Part shown: positions 26,377 through 35,319 of the stretch, piece by piece
How the letters are laid out: each line of letters starts with the position of its first letter
How positions within the stretch are numbered: the stretch's first letter is position 1
From: Paraglaciecola sp. MB-3u-78
GTDB taxonomy: Bacteria > Pseudomonadota > Gammaproteobacteria > Enterobacterales > Alteromonadaceae
NCBI RefSeq assembly: GCF_002835935.1
Contig: NZ_PJCF01000006.1
Span: forward strand, 62,001 to 126,000
DNA: 64,000 nucleotides
Direction: 5' to 3'
Notes under the pieces: model-generated
What the model was told of the DNA's origin: nothing
What the model saw: the letters and a program-made list of their open reading frames with translations, nothing else
Databases searched by the model: none
Program-made: the position numbers and the translations under genes

Positions 26377-27750
26377 TTAGGGTTGATAGAGTGCGTTTTT
26401 GCCACCGCCAGTGCTGTCTAACCAAGCTTGGCGGCGGTTAAATAAGGCTGGTGCGGCTTGATTAACCTGTTCGATAAGATGCTGTATATCATGTTCTAGT
26501 AATCGGCCGTTATCTACCAATACTTTTCCTGCGACCATAGTCATATCTACATCTTGTCCCTGTACCGCATGTACCAAGTTGTAATGAATATTCATCAATG
26601 GGCCTGAATCGATAAGTGGAGTCATGCGAGGGGTGTCACACCTGATGGCAATCATGTCTGCGGATTTCCCCACTTCAAGTGAGCCTGTTACATGGTCGAG
26701 CCCTAGCGCCTTTGCACCACCAATTGTCGCCATACGGCATATATCCCAAGCATCAAGGGCGGCAGCATCTAAACTAGAAAATTTGGCGAGTAATGACGAT
26801 ACTTTCATTTCTTCAAACATGTCTAGGTTGTTGTTTTCTTTTTCGCCGTCTGTTCCTAGCCCCACGTTTACGCCTGCCTTCAACATGGCAACTACAGGTG
26901 CGGCACCCGAGGCAAGTTTCATATTACTGATAGGGTTGTGGGCAACACCAATATTACCCTGAGCCATAAGGGCTATTTCATTGTCATCAGCCCACACACA
27001 ATGAGCTAAGAGTGTTTTAGGGGCTTTGAGTAAGCCAAATTTTTCGAGGGCTTGAATAGGTCTTATTTTGTAGCGTTCAAGGGTTTGCCCTACGTCAAAT
27101 TGACTTTCGTTGCTATGGGTGTGAAAGCCAACTTGGTAGTCTTGGCATAGGTCAGCGATACGCTTTAATGCAGGTGGTACGGCATAAAACAAATGCTCAA
27201 GGCCCACCCATACTTGTATTCGCCCATCCGCTTCTTGATGCCATTGATTGATCAAAGCTTCGTTACTGTCTAGGGTTTCAAAGTAGTCATGCTCGGGATG
27301 TTCGGCTACATAGGGTACTAAGCAAGCTCTAATGCCTAGCTGTTTGGCCGCCTCGGCACTGCCTTCCATGTAACGCCACATATCTACTATACAAGTAGTG
27401 CCTGATAATAAGGCTTCGGCATAACATAACCATGACGATAAACTGGCATCTTTGGGGGTTAACACCCTATGCATGGGATCAATATATTGTTGCAACCAAT
27501 CCCATACTGGCAAGCCTTCAGCCGTGCCGCGCAACATGCCCGAGTGGCAATGTGTATTGATTAAACCCGGCATTAATATGCGATTAGCATAGGTTTTAAC
27601 GGTTACATTGGGATGTTGGGAGCGTAGCTCACTCGCTTTACCTAGCTGTTTGATTTTACCTTGCTCTACCAGTACCGCACCTTGTTTGATTATGCTGTTG
27701 TTACTGTCCATGGTGAGTATGTAGTCTGCTTGGTAAAGTGTTGCTGTCAT
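26377..27750 (-). CDS. Amidohydrolase-superfamily deaminase (TRZ/ATZ, nucleobase deaminase-like), 457 aa
   Basis: Zinc-dependent hydrolase. Metal ligands are visible: HCHSGMLRG (N-terminal HxH), HTHSNESQFDVGQTLERY, LAHCVWADDNE with HNPISNMKLASGAAP, and GLGTDGEKENNNLDMFEEMK (metal Asp). This is the cytosine/guanine/S-adenosylhomocysteine deaminase group; relatives include 8-oxoguanine and chlorohydrolase-type deaminases. In this purine-like operon, deamination of a purine base or nucleoside is the likely reaction. It is seven bases downstream of the permease gene. The stop is 28 bases before the MFS transporter start. The specific substrate cannot be decided. Confidence 0.85.
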   Translation of the reverse strand: MTATLYQADYILTMDSNNSIIKQGAVLVEQGKIKQLGKASELRSQHPNVTVKTYANRILMPGLINTHCHSGMLRGTAEGLPVWDWLQQYIDPMHRVLTPKDASLSSWLCYAEALLSGTTCIVDMWRYMEGSAEAAKQLGIRACLVPYVAEHPEHDYFETLDSNEALINQWHQEADGRIQVWVGLEHLFYAVPPALKRIADLCQDYQVGFHTHSNESQFDVGQTLERYKIRPIQALEKFGLLKAPKTLLAHCVWADDNEIALMAQGNIGVAHNPISNMKLASGAAPVVAMLKAGVNVGLGTDGEKENNNLDMFEEMKVSSLLAKFSSLDAAALDAWDICRMATIGGAKALGLDHVTGSLEVGKSADMIAIRCDTPRMTPLIDSGPLMNIHYNLVHAVQGQDVDMTMVAGKVLVDNGRLLEHDIQHLIEQVNQAAPALFNRRQAWLDSTGGGKNALYQP

Positions 27751-27756
27751 GGTGGA

Positions 27757-29124
27757 TTAACCTTTGTTCGTTTGTTCAGGGGAGGGGCTAAAAATGGCAT
27801 TAAGCAGAATAGCGGTACATACGCTTAAGATGATGCCACTGTCGGTAAAGATGTGGCTCCATTGTGGTAAATGTTGGAAGTAGCTTGGGGCTATCATAGG
27901 GATTAAACCAATGCCTAAGCTTGCGGATACCACCAATAAAGTAGAACGGGACTCAGTAAAGTCTACCTCACTTAAAATGCGCACCCCCATTAAGGCAACA
28001 GTTCCAAACATCACCATGGCCGCAGCGCCTAAGGCATATTGCGGTATTGAAGCAATAATAAATGCCATTTTAGGAAGGCAACCTAAGGCAATTAAAATAA
28101 AGGCTCCGGCGGCAGCTACGTAGCGGCTTTTGACTCCACTTATGGTGACTAAACCTATGTTCTGTGAAAAAGAGGTGTAAGGAAAAGCGTTAAATAAACC
28201 GCCTAATAAGGTCCCTAGTCCGTCGGAGCGTAAGCCTCTTACTAGTTGTTTTTGGTCTACTTCTTTATCTACTAATTTACCTAAAGCTAAAAACATCCCT
28301 GTGGATTCAACCATAGTTACCAACATCACTAGGGACATGGAGCAAATGGCTAAAAAATCGAAGGTGGGCATTCCTAAACTTAAGGGTTTGATGAGGGCAA
28401 CCCAAGGTTCGTCATTTAAGCCTTTAAGTGAAATATCTCCCAGTAACCAAGCAGCAATAAACCCAGCGATCATGGCTATCAGCACTGATACATTACTCAA
28501 AAAGCCTTTAGCAAAACGGTTGATAAGTAGAATTAAGCTAAGCTGGAGTAGACTAACCAGTAAATAAATAGGTTTACCAAAATCAGGGTTAGTTGAACCA
28601 TCGGCAAGAGTAGGGCTTCCACCTGCAGACCATTCAATGCCCACTTTCATTAAACTAATGCCAATAACCAGCAATACCGAACCTGTTACCACAGGCGGGA
28701 AAAACCGCAATAAACGGCCCATTATTGGCGCAAAGAGTATGCCGAATATGCCTGAAACAATAATCGCCCCGTAAATCCCTGGTAAGCCTAGTTCTGGGTT
28801 AACACCAATTGCAATCATAGGGGCGATTGAAGTAAAGGTCACGCCCATCATTATGGGTAACTTAATGCCAAAATAACGGTTGCCAAAACACTGTACTAAG
28901 GTAGCCAATCCCGCTGCAAATAAATCGGCATTAATGATTAAAGACAAGGTTTCTTTAGGTAGTTGTAGAGCAGCACCTAAGATTAAGGGCACTATTATGC
29001 AGGCTGAGTACATCACTAGTACATGTTGCAAACCAAGCAACGCTGTAGGGGCGATTGGCAAACGTTGATCAACTGGGTGAATGCCACTGCTTTTTGTTTC
29101 TGTAGGTGTATCACTAGGAGGCAT
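27757..29124 (-). CDS. NCS2-family nucleobase:cation symporter (uracil/xanthine permease type), 455 aa
   Basis: Inner-membrane permease with about 14 helices, starting after a short soluble tail. NCS2 features are TALLGLQHVLVMYSACIIVPLILG, PIMMGVTFTSIAPMIAIG (with the QxG-like substrate helix) and the signature near MVESTGMFLALGKLV, then GLLNAFPYTSFSQNIGLV-like sequence (GGLFNAFPYTSFSQNIGL). The NAFPxxxFxQN motif is that of the xanthine/uric-acid branch (UacT/XanP) more than of UraA. First gene of the operon, divergent from a LysR regulator. Purine-base uptake is inferred. Confidence 0.88.
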   Translation of the reverse strand: MPPSDTPTETKSSGIHPVDQRLPIAPTALLGLQHVLVMYSACIIVPLILGAALQLPKETLSLIINADLFAAGLATLVQCFGNRYFGIKLPIMMGVTFTSIAPMIAIGVNPELGLPGIYGAIIVSGIFGILFAPIMGRLLRFFPPVVTGSVLLVIGISLMKVGIEWSAGGSPTLADGSTNPDFGKPIYLLVSLLQLSLILLINRFAKGFLSNVSVLIAMIAGFIAAWLLGDISLKGLNDEPWVALIKPLSLGMPTFDFLAICSMSLVMLVTMVESTGMFLALGKLVDKEVDQKQLVRGLRSDGLGTLLGGLFNAFPYTSFSQNIGLVTISGVKSRYVAAAGAFILIALGCLPKMAFIIASIPQYALGAAAMVMFGTVALMGVRILSEVDFTESRSTLLVVSASLGIGLIPMIAPSYFQHLPQWSHIFTDSGIILSVCTAILLNAIFSPSPEQTNKG

Positions 29125-29225
29125 AAACTTTCAATTAACAAGCAAGACAATAAGACTAATGTACTCTGCTGGCTTTAGTGTGCAAAATGGGAACTATTAA
29201 AATTTTTAATAGAACTTAGGCATTC

Positions 29226-30140
29226 ATGCGTTTATCCCTAGAACAATTAACTGCTTTTTGCGCGGTGGCAAGTGAGAAGTCATTTTCAGCTGCAGCCCGT
29301 AAGTTGGGTAAGTCTCAATCTGCACTTAGCATTGCAGTGGCAAACTTGGAGATTGATTTTGGAGTGAGTTTGTTTGATCGTACTGGGCGTTATCCCATTA
29401 TAACCGGTCATGGGCAGTCTTTACTTAGGGATGCAGAAGCCATATTGCACCAGTGTTCGTCGATGGAGAATCGTGCTAACAGTTTGGCTGCAGAACTGGA
29501 AAGCCAAGTCACTATCGCTATCGACGAAACTATTCCTTTTCAAATATTGAACCATAATCTTGCCGGCTTCGCAGAATATTTTCCACCTGTGGATTTAAAT
29601 ATATTACACCCGTCTTCTCAGTATATTCAGCAGTTGATCGAACAAGGCGACGCATCTTTAGGGATAATGTGTGCAGGTGCCCACTATCCAAAAAACATAC
29701 ATTTTAAAAGGCTTGGTAATATAGCATTCGCCAATGTAGTGCACCGAGATCATCCTTTAGCCAATTTACCTCAAGTTAATTTCGAGCAGTTAAATCAGCA
29801 TAGACAGCTGGTTTATATGCCCTTACTGGATAAATTGCCTACCAGTGAATATCTAAGCGGCACCAATCAATGGCGAATGGCCAGTTATTTAACCTTGATG
29901 AACACCCTATGTGCCGGCATGGGATGGGCAACGGTACCCAAACAATTGGTTTTGGACTTGCAGTTGCAAGAGCAGTTATGCGAATTGCAGTTAACTTCAT
30001 ATCCTCATACTGAATGGGAGGTGGGTGTTGATTTGATTTGGTCTTCCAGTGAACGATTAGGTAAGGCAGGCAGCTGGCTTAGAGATGCATTTGGTTTGAC
30101 ACCGATTGAAAGGGTATTTCGAGATATGCCCTTTAGTTAG
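29226..30140 (+). CDS. LysR-family transcriptional regulator, 304 aa
   Basis: N-terminal winged helix-turn-helix (MRLSLEQLTAFCAVASEKSFSAAARKLGKSQSALSIAVANLEIDFGVSLFDRTGR) with a C-terminal substrate-binding-like domain. It is divergent from the purine/nucleoside operon, with about 100 bases between the starts, so it very probably controls that operon and itself from the shared intergenic region. The effector is unknown; a purine or purine degradation product is likely. Confidence 0.88.
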   Translation: MRLSLEQLTAFCAVASEKSFSAAARKLGKSQSALSIAVANLEIDFGVSLFDRTGRYPIITGHGQSLLRDAEAILHQCSSMENRANSLAAELESQVTIAIDETIPFQILNHNLAGFAEYFPPVDLNILHPSSQYIQQLIEQGDASLGIMCAGAHYPKNIHFKRLGNIAFANVVHRDHPLANLPQVNFEQLNQHRQLVYMPLLDKLPTSEYLSGTNQWRMASYLTLMNTLCAGMGWATVPKQLVLDLQLQEQLCELQLTSYPHTEWEVGVDLIWSSSERLGKAGSWLRDAFGLTPIERVFRDMPFS

Positions 30141-30199
30141 TTAAAATTAGTGTGTTAACTAACTGCTCTTAATGTACTAAAATTCTATAACACCAAGAT

Positions 30200-32635
30200 T
30201 TATATCTGTTGCAAACGTTGCGCTATCTCAGGTGAAATAAGGTTAATCACCTCTATTTTTAAAGCCTCGCTGAGTGCTGAATGGCGCAATTGGCCATCCT
30301 TATCTGCTTCAATCAAGGCGTTTTCTTTTAATGCTTGAATAAATGTAGCCAGAACCTTCTTATCAAAAAACTCTGGTGAGTTTATGCCATGCAGCGCCGC
30401 TAATCTCTCGGCAAATTGAGCACTTTTCTTTTCCAGTACAGAGCGGCTGACTTTTTCTTGCTTCGACAATAACGTTAACACTACCGCATAGCGATGTAAG
30501 GTTTCTTGAATGCTACGGTTAAGCAACCATGCCGAATAGAACTCTTCACTATCAGCGGCTGGTGTTTGAATTTCAGTGTCATGAGTCTCGAGCAAACCCA
30601 TTGCCAACATCTTGGTAAGTAGTAATTCAGTATAAGATGCCGCTTGTTCTATGCTCATATAGATAAATAATTCGCGCTTGAGTAAGGGGTAGAGCTTAGC
30701 TACCAACAGCAATATTTTTTGTTTCGATAAACTTTTATTGGCAAACACAATGGCGGCGATAAGACCTGGTAGGGCGAATAAGTGCAGAATATTGTTGCGG
30801 TAATAGGTTAGAGCGACTGCATTTTGACTTTTGAGTGAAATTATTTTACCAAAACTATCTTCGGACACATTAAATTTATTCAGTTTGAGGGTGTTGCCTA
30901 ATAACTTTTTACCGGATATTTTCGGCAGGGTGGCAAGCTCGCTGTAAGGAGCATCAGACAACAATTCTAAAAAATGGTCAATGGCTAACTCTAATTCAGA
31001 CTGAGCCATAGCGTGCTTTTCAGCCGATAACAAACAGGTGGCACAAATTGACATACCGCTAACTGCTGCCGTTTGGTTTATTCTGCCCATCACATCTGAA
31101 GCAAGTTCATTTACAACTGGTGTCAGCCATTGTGGCTTCTTGTCGCTACTATTTTCTTGTTTATCACGCCAATTTGGCACTTGCCGGTCAAGGTAATTAG
31201 TCAAATTGATGGGTTCACCAAAATTCAGAAAGCCGTAGCCGTAATTTTTGAGTTTTTTAATGGCTGAAAATATTTGTAAAAAAGATTCTTTTTTCTTGCC
31301 TGTGCCGTTTAGTTCTTTTAGGTAACTGGACACTTCCATTACATGTTCGTAACCAATATAAACCGGCACTATGCTCACTGGACGATTAACACCTTTAATT
31401 AGCGCCTGTAATGTCATCGCCAACATGCCCGTTTTAGGGGGCAATAAACGGCCCGTTCTGCTGCGCCCACCTTCGGGGAAATACTTCACAGAATAACCTT
31501 TGTTAAATAACAATTCTAAGTACTCACGAAACACGGCTGTGTAGAGTTTGTTGCCTGCGAAGCTGCGACGTAGATAAAACGCGCCAGCTTTTCGCAATAT
31601 TCCGCCAACAGGACGAAAATTAAGATTAATACCAGCGGCTATGTGTGGGGTGACTAACCCTTCATGGTAAATAACATAGGTGAGCAATAAGTAATCCATA
31701 TGGCTACGGTGACAAGGTACATAGATAATTTCGTGGCCATTTTGTGCCAAAGCTCTTACTTTATCGGCATGTCGAACTTCAATACCGTTATAAATTTTAT
31801 TCCAAATTTTAGTTAAAATTTTCTCGACCAATCTGATCATGCCTGGTCGGTAATCGGCAGCAATTTCATTGACGTATTTTTTTGCTTGTTGTTTGGCTTG
31901 TTGATGACTTAATTTTTTGCTACGAGCTTCTTCAACAATAGCTCTACGTACCGATTTTGCACCTAGTACACTATTATATAATTGATGGCGCTCAAGGATG
32001 TTGGGACCTGTTAATGTTTGATGGCGACGGTAAAAATGTGTACCCGCAACGCGGATAAGTTTGTGGGCGATTTCTTCATCACTGCCTTTTAATTCCAGCA
32101 TTTTTCTTGAAGATACGGCTTTGCTATAACAGACAAAATTATCTCTGCCTAAAAATAATACAATAAAAAATTTACGGAGCCAGCTAGGAGAAACTTGGTT
32201 GGCGATGACATCTGACCAACCTGAGGTGTTTTTATCCGGTGCTCTACCCCAAAGTATAGAAACGGGTACTATCTGAATATCCAGATCTGGATTTTCTCGG
32301 TGCAGACTAAATAGTTTGGCCGCATCTTCTTGAATCGAAGTACCTGTTGTTTTGCGGTTTAGCACTGATTTGGGTTTCTGTAAAAACAAGCACGAAGAAT
32401 GGCGTTGATCACCAATAATAATATTTAGTGTGGGTTTAGGTAAGCCTAAAGCAACAGCAGACATTTTTAGTGCTAATTGATCTGTGATCGAACGGGTGCG
32501 CAATAAATAAACAATGGGGCGGGTTTTATCTATGCCCAGTTCAGCCTCAAGATCACTTGGAGTGCTGTTTACTTTTATTAGCCATTTGACCGGTACCGTC
32601 ACTATCGCTAACAGTAATTTATGCAGCCACAACAT
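30200..32635 (-). CDS. plsB: Glycerol-3-phosphate 1-O-acyltransferase, 811 aa
   Basis: Inner-membrane enzyme that acylates position 1 of glycerol-3-phosphate, the first step of phospholipid synthesis. Acyltransferase blocks in order: PCHRSHMDYLLLTY (HX4D catalytic motif), GAFYLRRSF, KYFPEGGRSRTGRLLPPKTGML and VSIVPVYIGYEHV. Full length compared with E. coli PlsB (about 807). The gene is divergent from lexA, an arrangement conserved in many gammaproteobacteria. The 60 bases between its stop and the LysR gene contain a weak TTAGTTAA/TTAACTAA dyad without a T-run. Confidence 0.96.
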   Translation of the reverse strand: MLWLHKLLLAIVTVPVKWLIKVNSTPSDLEAELGIDKTRPIVYLLRTRSITDQLALKMSAVALGLPKPTLNIIIGDQRHSSCLFLQKPKSVLNRKTTGTSIQEDAAKLFSLHRENPDLDIQIVPVSILWGRAPDKNTSGWSDVIANQVSPSWLRKFFIVLFLGRDNFVCYSKAVSSRKMLELKGSDEEIAHKLIRVAGTHFYRRHQTLTGPNILERHQLYNSVLGAKSVRRAIVEEARSKKLSHQQAKQQAKKYVNEIAADYRPGMIRLVEKILTKIWNKIYNGIEVRHADKVRALAQNGHEIIYVPCHRSHMDYLLLTYVIYHEGLVTPHIAAGINLNFRPVGGILRKAGAFYLRRSFAGNKLYTAVFREYLELLFNKGYSVKYFPEGGRSRTGRLLPPKTGMLAMTLQALIKGVNRPVSIVPVYIGYEHVMEVSSYLKELNGTGKKKESFLQIFSAIKKLKNYGYGFLNFGEPINLTNYLDRQVPNWRDKQENSSDKKPQWLTPVVNELASDVMGRINQTAAVSGMSICATCLLSAEKHAMAQSELELAIDHFLELLSDAPYSELATLPKISGKKLLGNTLKLNKFNVSEDSFGKIISLKSQNAVALTYYRNNILHLFALPGLIAAIVFANKSLSKQKILLLVAKLYPLLKRELFIYMSIEQAASYTELLLTKMLAMGLLETHDTEIQTPAADSEEFYSAWLLNRSIQETLHRYAVVLTLLSKQEKVSRSVLEKKSAQFAERLAALHGINSPEFFDKKVLATFIQALKENALIEADKDGQLRHSALSEALKIEVINLISPEIAQRLQQI

Positions 32636-32783
32636 ACTTTTTTCTCGTAAATTTAAAACTTGTAAAGGATAGCACAGACATACCTAGCAGTTTATGTTGG
32701 ATAATTGGTGTTTGAATTTTGTTTGTGGTTTTATTTTAGTCATTCCACAGTACATAAAAAACAAATTTGAGATTTAACTATAA

Positions 32784-32818
32784 CTGTATATACTCACACT
32801 AACTGTATAGAAAAACAG
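32784..32818. promoter_or_regulatory. Two SOS (LexA) boxes upstream of lexA
   Basis: CTGTATAGAAAAACAG (32803-32818) matches CTGT-N8-ACAG exactly. CTGTATATACTCACAC (32784-32799) is a near-match with one altered base at the end. The tandem arrangement mirrors the double LexA operator of E. coli lexA and indicates autoregulation. The second box ends seven bases before the start codon. Confidence 0.9.
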
Positions 32819-32825
32819 GCTGTTT

Positions 32826-33449
32826 ATGCGTCCACTAACTGCACGACAAGAAGAAGTACTTCAACTGATTAAAAATACTATGTTGAATACTGGTATGCCG
32901 CCTACCCGAGCAGAAATTGCACGGGAATTAGGTTTTAAATCTGCTAATGCGGCGGAAGAACATTTAAAAGCCCTAGCCCGTAAAGGGGTTATAGAAATCT
33001 TACCCGGCACGTCCCGTGGCATTAAGTTAAATACCCCCCTTGAAGACCAAATCGAAGAGCTTGGCTTGCCTTTGATTGGGCGGGTTGCTGCGGGTGAGCC
33101 TATTTTGGCTCAAGAACATATTGAGGGCCATTATCGAGTGGATCCTAATTTGTTCAAACCTAGTGCCGATTTTTTGCTTCGAGTGAACGGTATGAGTATG
33201 AAAGATATCGGTATTTTGGATGGCGATTTGTTAGCTGTGCATCGCACTACGGACGTACATAATGGCCAAGTCGTCGTCGCTAGAGTAGATGACGACGTGA
33301 CAGTAAAGCGACTCGAGAAAAAAGGCAGGCAGGTTTTGTTACATGCTGAAAACGAGGCGTTTTCTCCGATTAAGGTCGATTTGGCGACTCAACCGTTTAA
33401 TATTGAAGGCATAGCAGTGGGGGTTATTCGTAACGCCGATTGGATGTAA
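32826..33449 (+). CDS. lexA: SOS regulon repressor and self-cleaving protease, 207 aa
   Basis: Starts [58 protein letters not shown], the winged-helix DNA-binding domain. The cleavage site is in RVAAGEPI (Ala-Gly). Catalytic Ser lies in [17 protein letters not shown] and Lys in [18 protein letters not shown]. Length and order match E. coli LexA. It represses SOS genes and is cleaved when RecA filaments form. Two SOS boxes lie just upstream. Confidence 0.98.
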   Translation: MRPLTARQEEVLQLIKNTMLNTGMPPTRAEIARELGFKSANAAEEHLKALARKGVIEILPGTSRGIKLNTPLEDQIEELGLPLIGRVAAGEPILAQEHIEGHYRVDPNLFKPSADFLLRVNGMSMKDIGILDGDLLAVHRTTDVHNGQVVVARVDDDVTVKRLEKKGRQVLLHAENEAFSPIKVDLATQPFNIEGIAVGVIRNADWM

Positions 33450-34152
33450 TATAAGCTGTTGATGCGTATTTCAATAATCAATTAAAATTCCTTATTAAGC
33501 CATATAACGAGTTCTGATAAAGATACTTTACTTAGGTCCCCAGTCTTAATCCATTACTCTCTTTTGAGAGTATTGGATATATCCACATTCTTAGTTACCC
33601 TGAGCTCTCGATAAGCCATAGCGTCCAGCAACTTTATTATCACGCCTATCTTCTTTGAACTTGCTGGCAATAGCTGGCTATTCCTCCACAAACTCGCCTC
33701 GATAAACGTAATAATAGCAGCACTCAATGTCTTCAATGCCTTAGTCAATCAGTTATATTTATCTATGCGCAAGGGTATAACAGACTGTGTTTGTTATAAT
33801 TACTTTTAGGGTGGCGGCAAGTCTTATCGAGAGTTCAGGTTGGTTACCTTGTGTCGCAAACCGGTCAAGACTCTAATCTGCTTTTATTAATCCAAATGTT
33901 AATCAACTCAACGTAAAAAATTGACGCTAAGAACGTAAAAAATTGATGAATTAACATGTTTATGTTTAAAAAATAAGCAAACTAAATAAAAAAGCTAGAC
34001 TAGTCGCTATTAAATGAGCGACCCTTAACATCCCAGCAGTAAAAAATAACAATAAATTAACTAAGCGTTAACTAAAATAGTGATTGCTTCTATTTTGAAG
34101 TTTGTGTTTCAGTGAAAAATAAGAAGTACGTTTAACGTATATGAGGTGCCAT
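33450..34152. other. Intergenic region between lexA and the cytochrome oxidase operon
   Basis: About 700 bases with no gene I trust. A 64-codon minus-strand frame (33554-33748) starts with TTG and lacks a ribosome-binding site. The stretch 33810-33870 has nested complementary segments (AGTCTT/AAGACT, GGTT/AACC) that could fold. A 15-bp direct repeat lies at 33910-33946. The region must hold the coxB promoter. Confidence 0.5.
33910..33946. repeat. 15-bp direct repeat with 22-bp period upstream of coxB
   Basis: AACGTAAAAAATTGA occurs at 33910-33924 and again identically at 33932-33946. The 22-bp spacing places both copies on about the same face of the helix, two turns apart. It lies about 210 bases before the coxB start. 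A tandem regulator-binding site is plausible. Confidence 0.6.
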
Positions 34153-35307
34153 GTGAAGAGAATTTTGTTCAAGGTTGGAACTATGCTATCTGCATTGATG
34201 ACAACGCCGGTGTTTGCAGAATCGAAAGATCATATTGAGCAATACCAGCTAAACATGACCAAAGGCGTGACAGACATCAGTGCTGGTGTTTATGACATGC
34301 ATATGTTGATGTTTATAATCTGTGTTGTGATTGGCGCTGCCGTATTTATCGCCATGTTTATCTCTATGTATTTCCATAGAAAATCTAGGGGTGCTAAGCC
34401 TGCTAATTTCCATGAAAGCGTAAAAGTTGAAATTGCTTGGACAGTGATTCCTTTTGTTATCTTGGTTGTTATGGCTGTCCCCGCTATGAATCTCCTAATT
34501 GATATGGAAGATGCCAGTGAGCCTGATGTGTCCATTTTGGTGACGGGTTCACAGTGGAAGTGGCATTATAAATATATGGATAATGACGTTGAATATTATT
34601 CAAAACTGGCAACTCAAGCTGATCAAATCTCTGGAAAACTGCCTAAAGGTGAAAACTACTTACTTGAAGTAGACAGACCGCTCGTTATTCCTACAGGTCA
34701 AAAAGTGCGATTTCTTATTACATCTGACGATGTTATCCATTCTTGGTGGGTGCCAGATTTTGGGTTCAAACAAGATGCTAACCCCGGCTTTATCAATGAT
34801 GCTTGGACTAATGTGAATGAGCCTGGCGTTTATCGAGGCCAATGTGCTGAGCTTTGTGGTAAAGACCACGGATTCATGCCCATTGTAGTGATTGCCAAAG
34901 AGCCTGCTGAATATTCTAAGTGGATTTCAGAACAAGAAGCGGTTCAGCAACAAGCCAAAGCAGAAGAACAAAGGTTGTTATCTATGAATATGACAATGGA
35001 TGAAGCTATGGAGCAAGGCGAAAATGTCTACAACGCTAACTGTGCTGCTTGTCATATGCCAAATGGCGAAGGGTTACCAGGTGTTTTTCCCGCATTAAAA
35101 GGCAGTCAAATCGCTGTTGCAGATCAGCCTAAACACATCGATATATTGATAAATGGTGTCACAGGCAGTGCTATGCAATCTTATGCGAAACAATTAACTA
35201 TGTCTGAAATTGCTGCTGTTGTGACTTACGAGCGTAATGCTTGGGGTAACGATACTGGTGACTTGGTTCAAGCCAAAGACATCAATTCAGCAATGAACGG
35301 ACAATAG
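34153..35307 (+). CDS. coxB: Cytochrome c oxidase subunit II with fused cytochrome c domain, 384 aa
   Basis: Electron-entry subunit of an aa3-type oxidase. A signal peptide (MKRILFKVGTMLSALMTTPVFA) is followed by two membrane helices. The cupredoxin domain carries the CuA site (C231, C235 in CAELCGKDHGFM, with H239 and M242). A C-terminal cytochrome c domain has CAACH (C297, C300, H301), making this the caa3-like fused form. GTG 34153 is preferred over an upstream ATG at 34141 because GAGGTG lies just before it. First gene of coxB-coxA-ctaG-coxC. Confidence 0.95.
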   Translation: MKRILFKVGTMLSALMTTPVFAESKDHIEQYQLNMTKGVTDISAGVYDMHMLMFIICVVIGAAVFIAMFISMYFHRKSRGAKPANFHESVKVEIAWTVIPFVILVVMAVPAMNLLIDMEDASEPDVSILVTGSQWKWHYKYMDNDVEYYSKLATQADQISGKLPKGENYLLEVDRPLVIPTGQKVRFLITSDDVIHSWWVPDFGFKQDANPGFINDAWTNVNEPGVYRGQCAELCGKDHGFMPIVVIAKEPAEYSKWISEQEAVQQQAKAEEQRLLSMNMTMDEAMEQGENVYNANCAACHMPNGEGLPGVFPALKGSQIAVADQPKHIDILINGVTGSAMQSYAKQLTMSEIAAVVTYERNAWGNDTGDLVQAKDINSAMNGQ

Positions 35308-35319
35308 GAGAAGGTGACC

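Noticed and set aside
33554-33748. 64-codon minus-strand frame between lexA and coxB
   Set aside because: TTG start without ribosome-binding site, no recognisable motif, ends in a small hairpin. Treated as non-coding.
33810-33870. Possible tRNA or structured RNA
   Set aside because: Complementary segments exist but no tRNA arms, anticodon loop or CCA-type acceptor could be laid out. I kept it only as a note in the intergenic entry.
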